A DNA stretch of 6,951 nucleotides from Clostridia bacterium. Lineage in GTDB: Bacteria > Bacillota > Clostridia > Oscillospirales > Acutalibacteraceae. The notes under the pieces are model-generated. The model did no database searches. It saw nothing but the letters and a program-made list of their open reading frames with translations, and had not been told where the DNA came from. Shown one piece after another: positions 6,240 through 6,951 of the stretch. The translations under genes and the position numbers were made by a program. Numbering within the stretch: the first letter of the stretch is position 1; each line of letters starts with the position of its first letter. The DNA is taken from NCBI GenBank assembly GCA_017614275.1, contig JAGACE010000111.1, positions 1-6,951 of the forward strand, in the 5' to 3' direction.

Positions 6240-6297
6240 GGAACAACTCTCCCTAATAATGCATTATATTTTCTCATATGCGTTGTTGTTTTGTCAA
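6240..6297 (-). promoter_or_regulatory. uvrC-rsmD gap: possible rsmD promoter with a palindrome over the -10 box
   Basis: On the minus strand this 58-base AT-rich gap holds a perfect TATAAT (6263-6268) and a perfect TTGACA (6292-6297), but they are 23 bases apart, too far for a normal sigma-70 promoter. At 17 bases the -35 position reads AAACAA, a poor match. The -10 box lies in a perfect 12-base palindrome ATAATGCATTAT (6256-6267), which could be an operator or simply AT-rich chance. I see no terminator after uvrC, so rsmD may also be read from uvrC. Promoter call is weak. Confidence 0.4.
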
Positions 6298-6951
6298 CTA
6301 ATTATAATAAAGTACTTTTTTAATATTAACGGCATCCGCGTTGGAGATGCCGGGCACCGCGGCCAGGTCGGCGATGTCCGCGCGGCGGATGGCGTCCAGC
6401 GTCTTGAATTCCTTCCAGAGGATCTCGCTCTTTTTCGGTCCGATCCCGGGGATGTCGGTCAGGACGCTCCTGCGGGAGCCTTTGCTGTGCTTCTGATGGT
6501 GGAAGCCGATGGCGTAGCGATGCACCTCGTCCTGGATGCCCGTGACCAGCGCGAAGACCTTCCGCGCCTGCGAGATGGAGATCTCTCCCCCGTCCGACGC
6601 GATGGCGCGCGTCTTGTGCTTCGAGTCCTTGACCATGCCGAAGACCGGCACGTCCAGGCCGTACTTCTCCAGGACCTGCTGTGCGGCGTGCACCTGGATG
6701 AGGCCGCCGTCCATCAGGATGAGGTACGGCAGACGGGCAAAGCCCTTCGCCTGCGCCAGGGCCTCCGCGGGGTCGCGGCCCTCTTCCTCCGCCTTCGCTC
6801 GAAGCTCTTCCGTCTCCGTGACGTAGCGGGCGAATCGCCGGTCCAGGACCTCGGTCATGCTGCCGAAGTCGTCCCCGCTCGCAGCCTCTTTGATGGTGAA
6901 CTTCCGGTAGGAGTCTTTATAAGGCACGCCGTTGCGGAAGACGACCATACC
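6298..6951 (-). CDS. uvrC: Excinuclease ABC subunit UvrC, C-terminal part (5' end outside window)
   Basis: UvrC makes the two incisions around a DNA lesion in UvrABC nucleotide excision repair. Only the last 217 codons are present; the full protein is usually about 600 residues, so the GIY-YIG nuclease domain that makes the 3' cut and the UVR motif lie beyond the right edge. What is visible is the RNase H-like domain that makes the 5' cut: GMVVFRNGVPYKDSYRKF at the edge, LPYLILMDGG with a conserved Asp, VFGMVKDSKHKTRAI with a second Asp, and QDEVHRYAIGFHH with the conserved His. The first catalytic Asp of the family lies upstream of the window. The C-terminus has the tandem helix-hairpin-helix DNA-binding domain (LTDIPGIGPKKSEIL and LAAVPGISNADAVNIKKVL). 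The gene ends with TAG at 6298-6300. Identification is firm and the protein looks intact as far as seen. Confidence 0.97.
   Translation of the reverse strand, partial: GMVVFRNGVPYKDSYRKFTIKEAASGDDFGSMTEVLDRRFARYVTETEELRAKAEEEGRDPAEALAQAKGFARLPYLILMDGGLIQVHAAQQVLEKYGLDVPVFGMVKDSKHKTRAIASDGGEISISQARKVFALVTGIQDEVHRYAIGFHHQKHSKGSRRSVLTDIPGIGPKKSEILWKEFKTLDAIRRADIADLAAVPGISNADAVNIKKVLYYN

Noticed and set aside
5695..6246. N-terminal extension of coaD giving a 346-residue fusion protein
   Set aside because: The extension is an off-frame reading of rsmD; coaD has its own strong ribosome site and its standard start at 5694.
1..6951. Defence system, prophage, CRISPR, insertion sequence, tRNA or toxin-antitoxin module
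   Set aside because: All sizeable stretches are accounted for by housekeeping genes; no spaced repeat array, transposase, integrase or tRNA-like fold was seen on either strand.

Overview
The window reads as ordinary chromosome of a low-complexity-gap, densely packed Bacillota genome. Every gene I can support lies on the minus strand, so transcription runs from right to left. Coding DNA is rich in G/C at third codon positions, while the gaps between transcription units are AT-rich. The set rsmD-coaD followed by a long coiled-coil protein, and a CdaR-type regulator next to ftsE-ftsX, resembles what I recall from Clostridia and Negativicutes. A Negativicutes-like or moderately GC-rich clostridial source is my best guess, at low to moderate confidence, because no rRNA or other taxonomic marker is present.

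In order of transcription (right to left): the 3' part of uvrC (nucleotide excision repair nuclease); a 58-base gap with a possible promoter; an overlapping cluster of rsmD (16S rRNA m2G966 methyltransferase), coaD (phosphopantetheine adenylyltransferase, coenzyme A synthesis) and a 302-residue coiled-coil protein of unknown role, closed by a 12-bp hairpin; an intergenic stretch of about 200 bases holding a GC-rich, roughly 98-base palindromic element; rsuA (16S rRNA pseudouridine synthase), closed by a terminator just after its stop codon; a promoter and a CdaR/PucR-type regulator, closed by a two-tier hairpin; an AT-rich control region with two pairs of direct repeats; and ftsE-ftsX, the ABC-type complex that governs peptidoglycan hydrolases at division. 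ftsX runs off the left edge, probably within a few codons of its end.

The genes fall into four themes: DNA repair, rRNA maturation plus CoA synthesis, an rRNA modification singleton, and a regulator beside the division/cell-wall-hydrolysis switch. I see no mobile element, CRISPR array, tRNA, rRNA, phage gene or defence system, and no convincing undescribed multi-gene system. The points most worth a second look are the acidic C-terminal tail of about 100 residues on FtsE facing a basic FtsX N-terminus, the regulator beside ftsEX, the palindromic element upstream of rsuA, the paired repeats in the ftsE control region, and the coiled-coil protein with its Asn-rich tail translationally linked to coaD.
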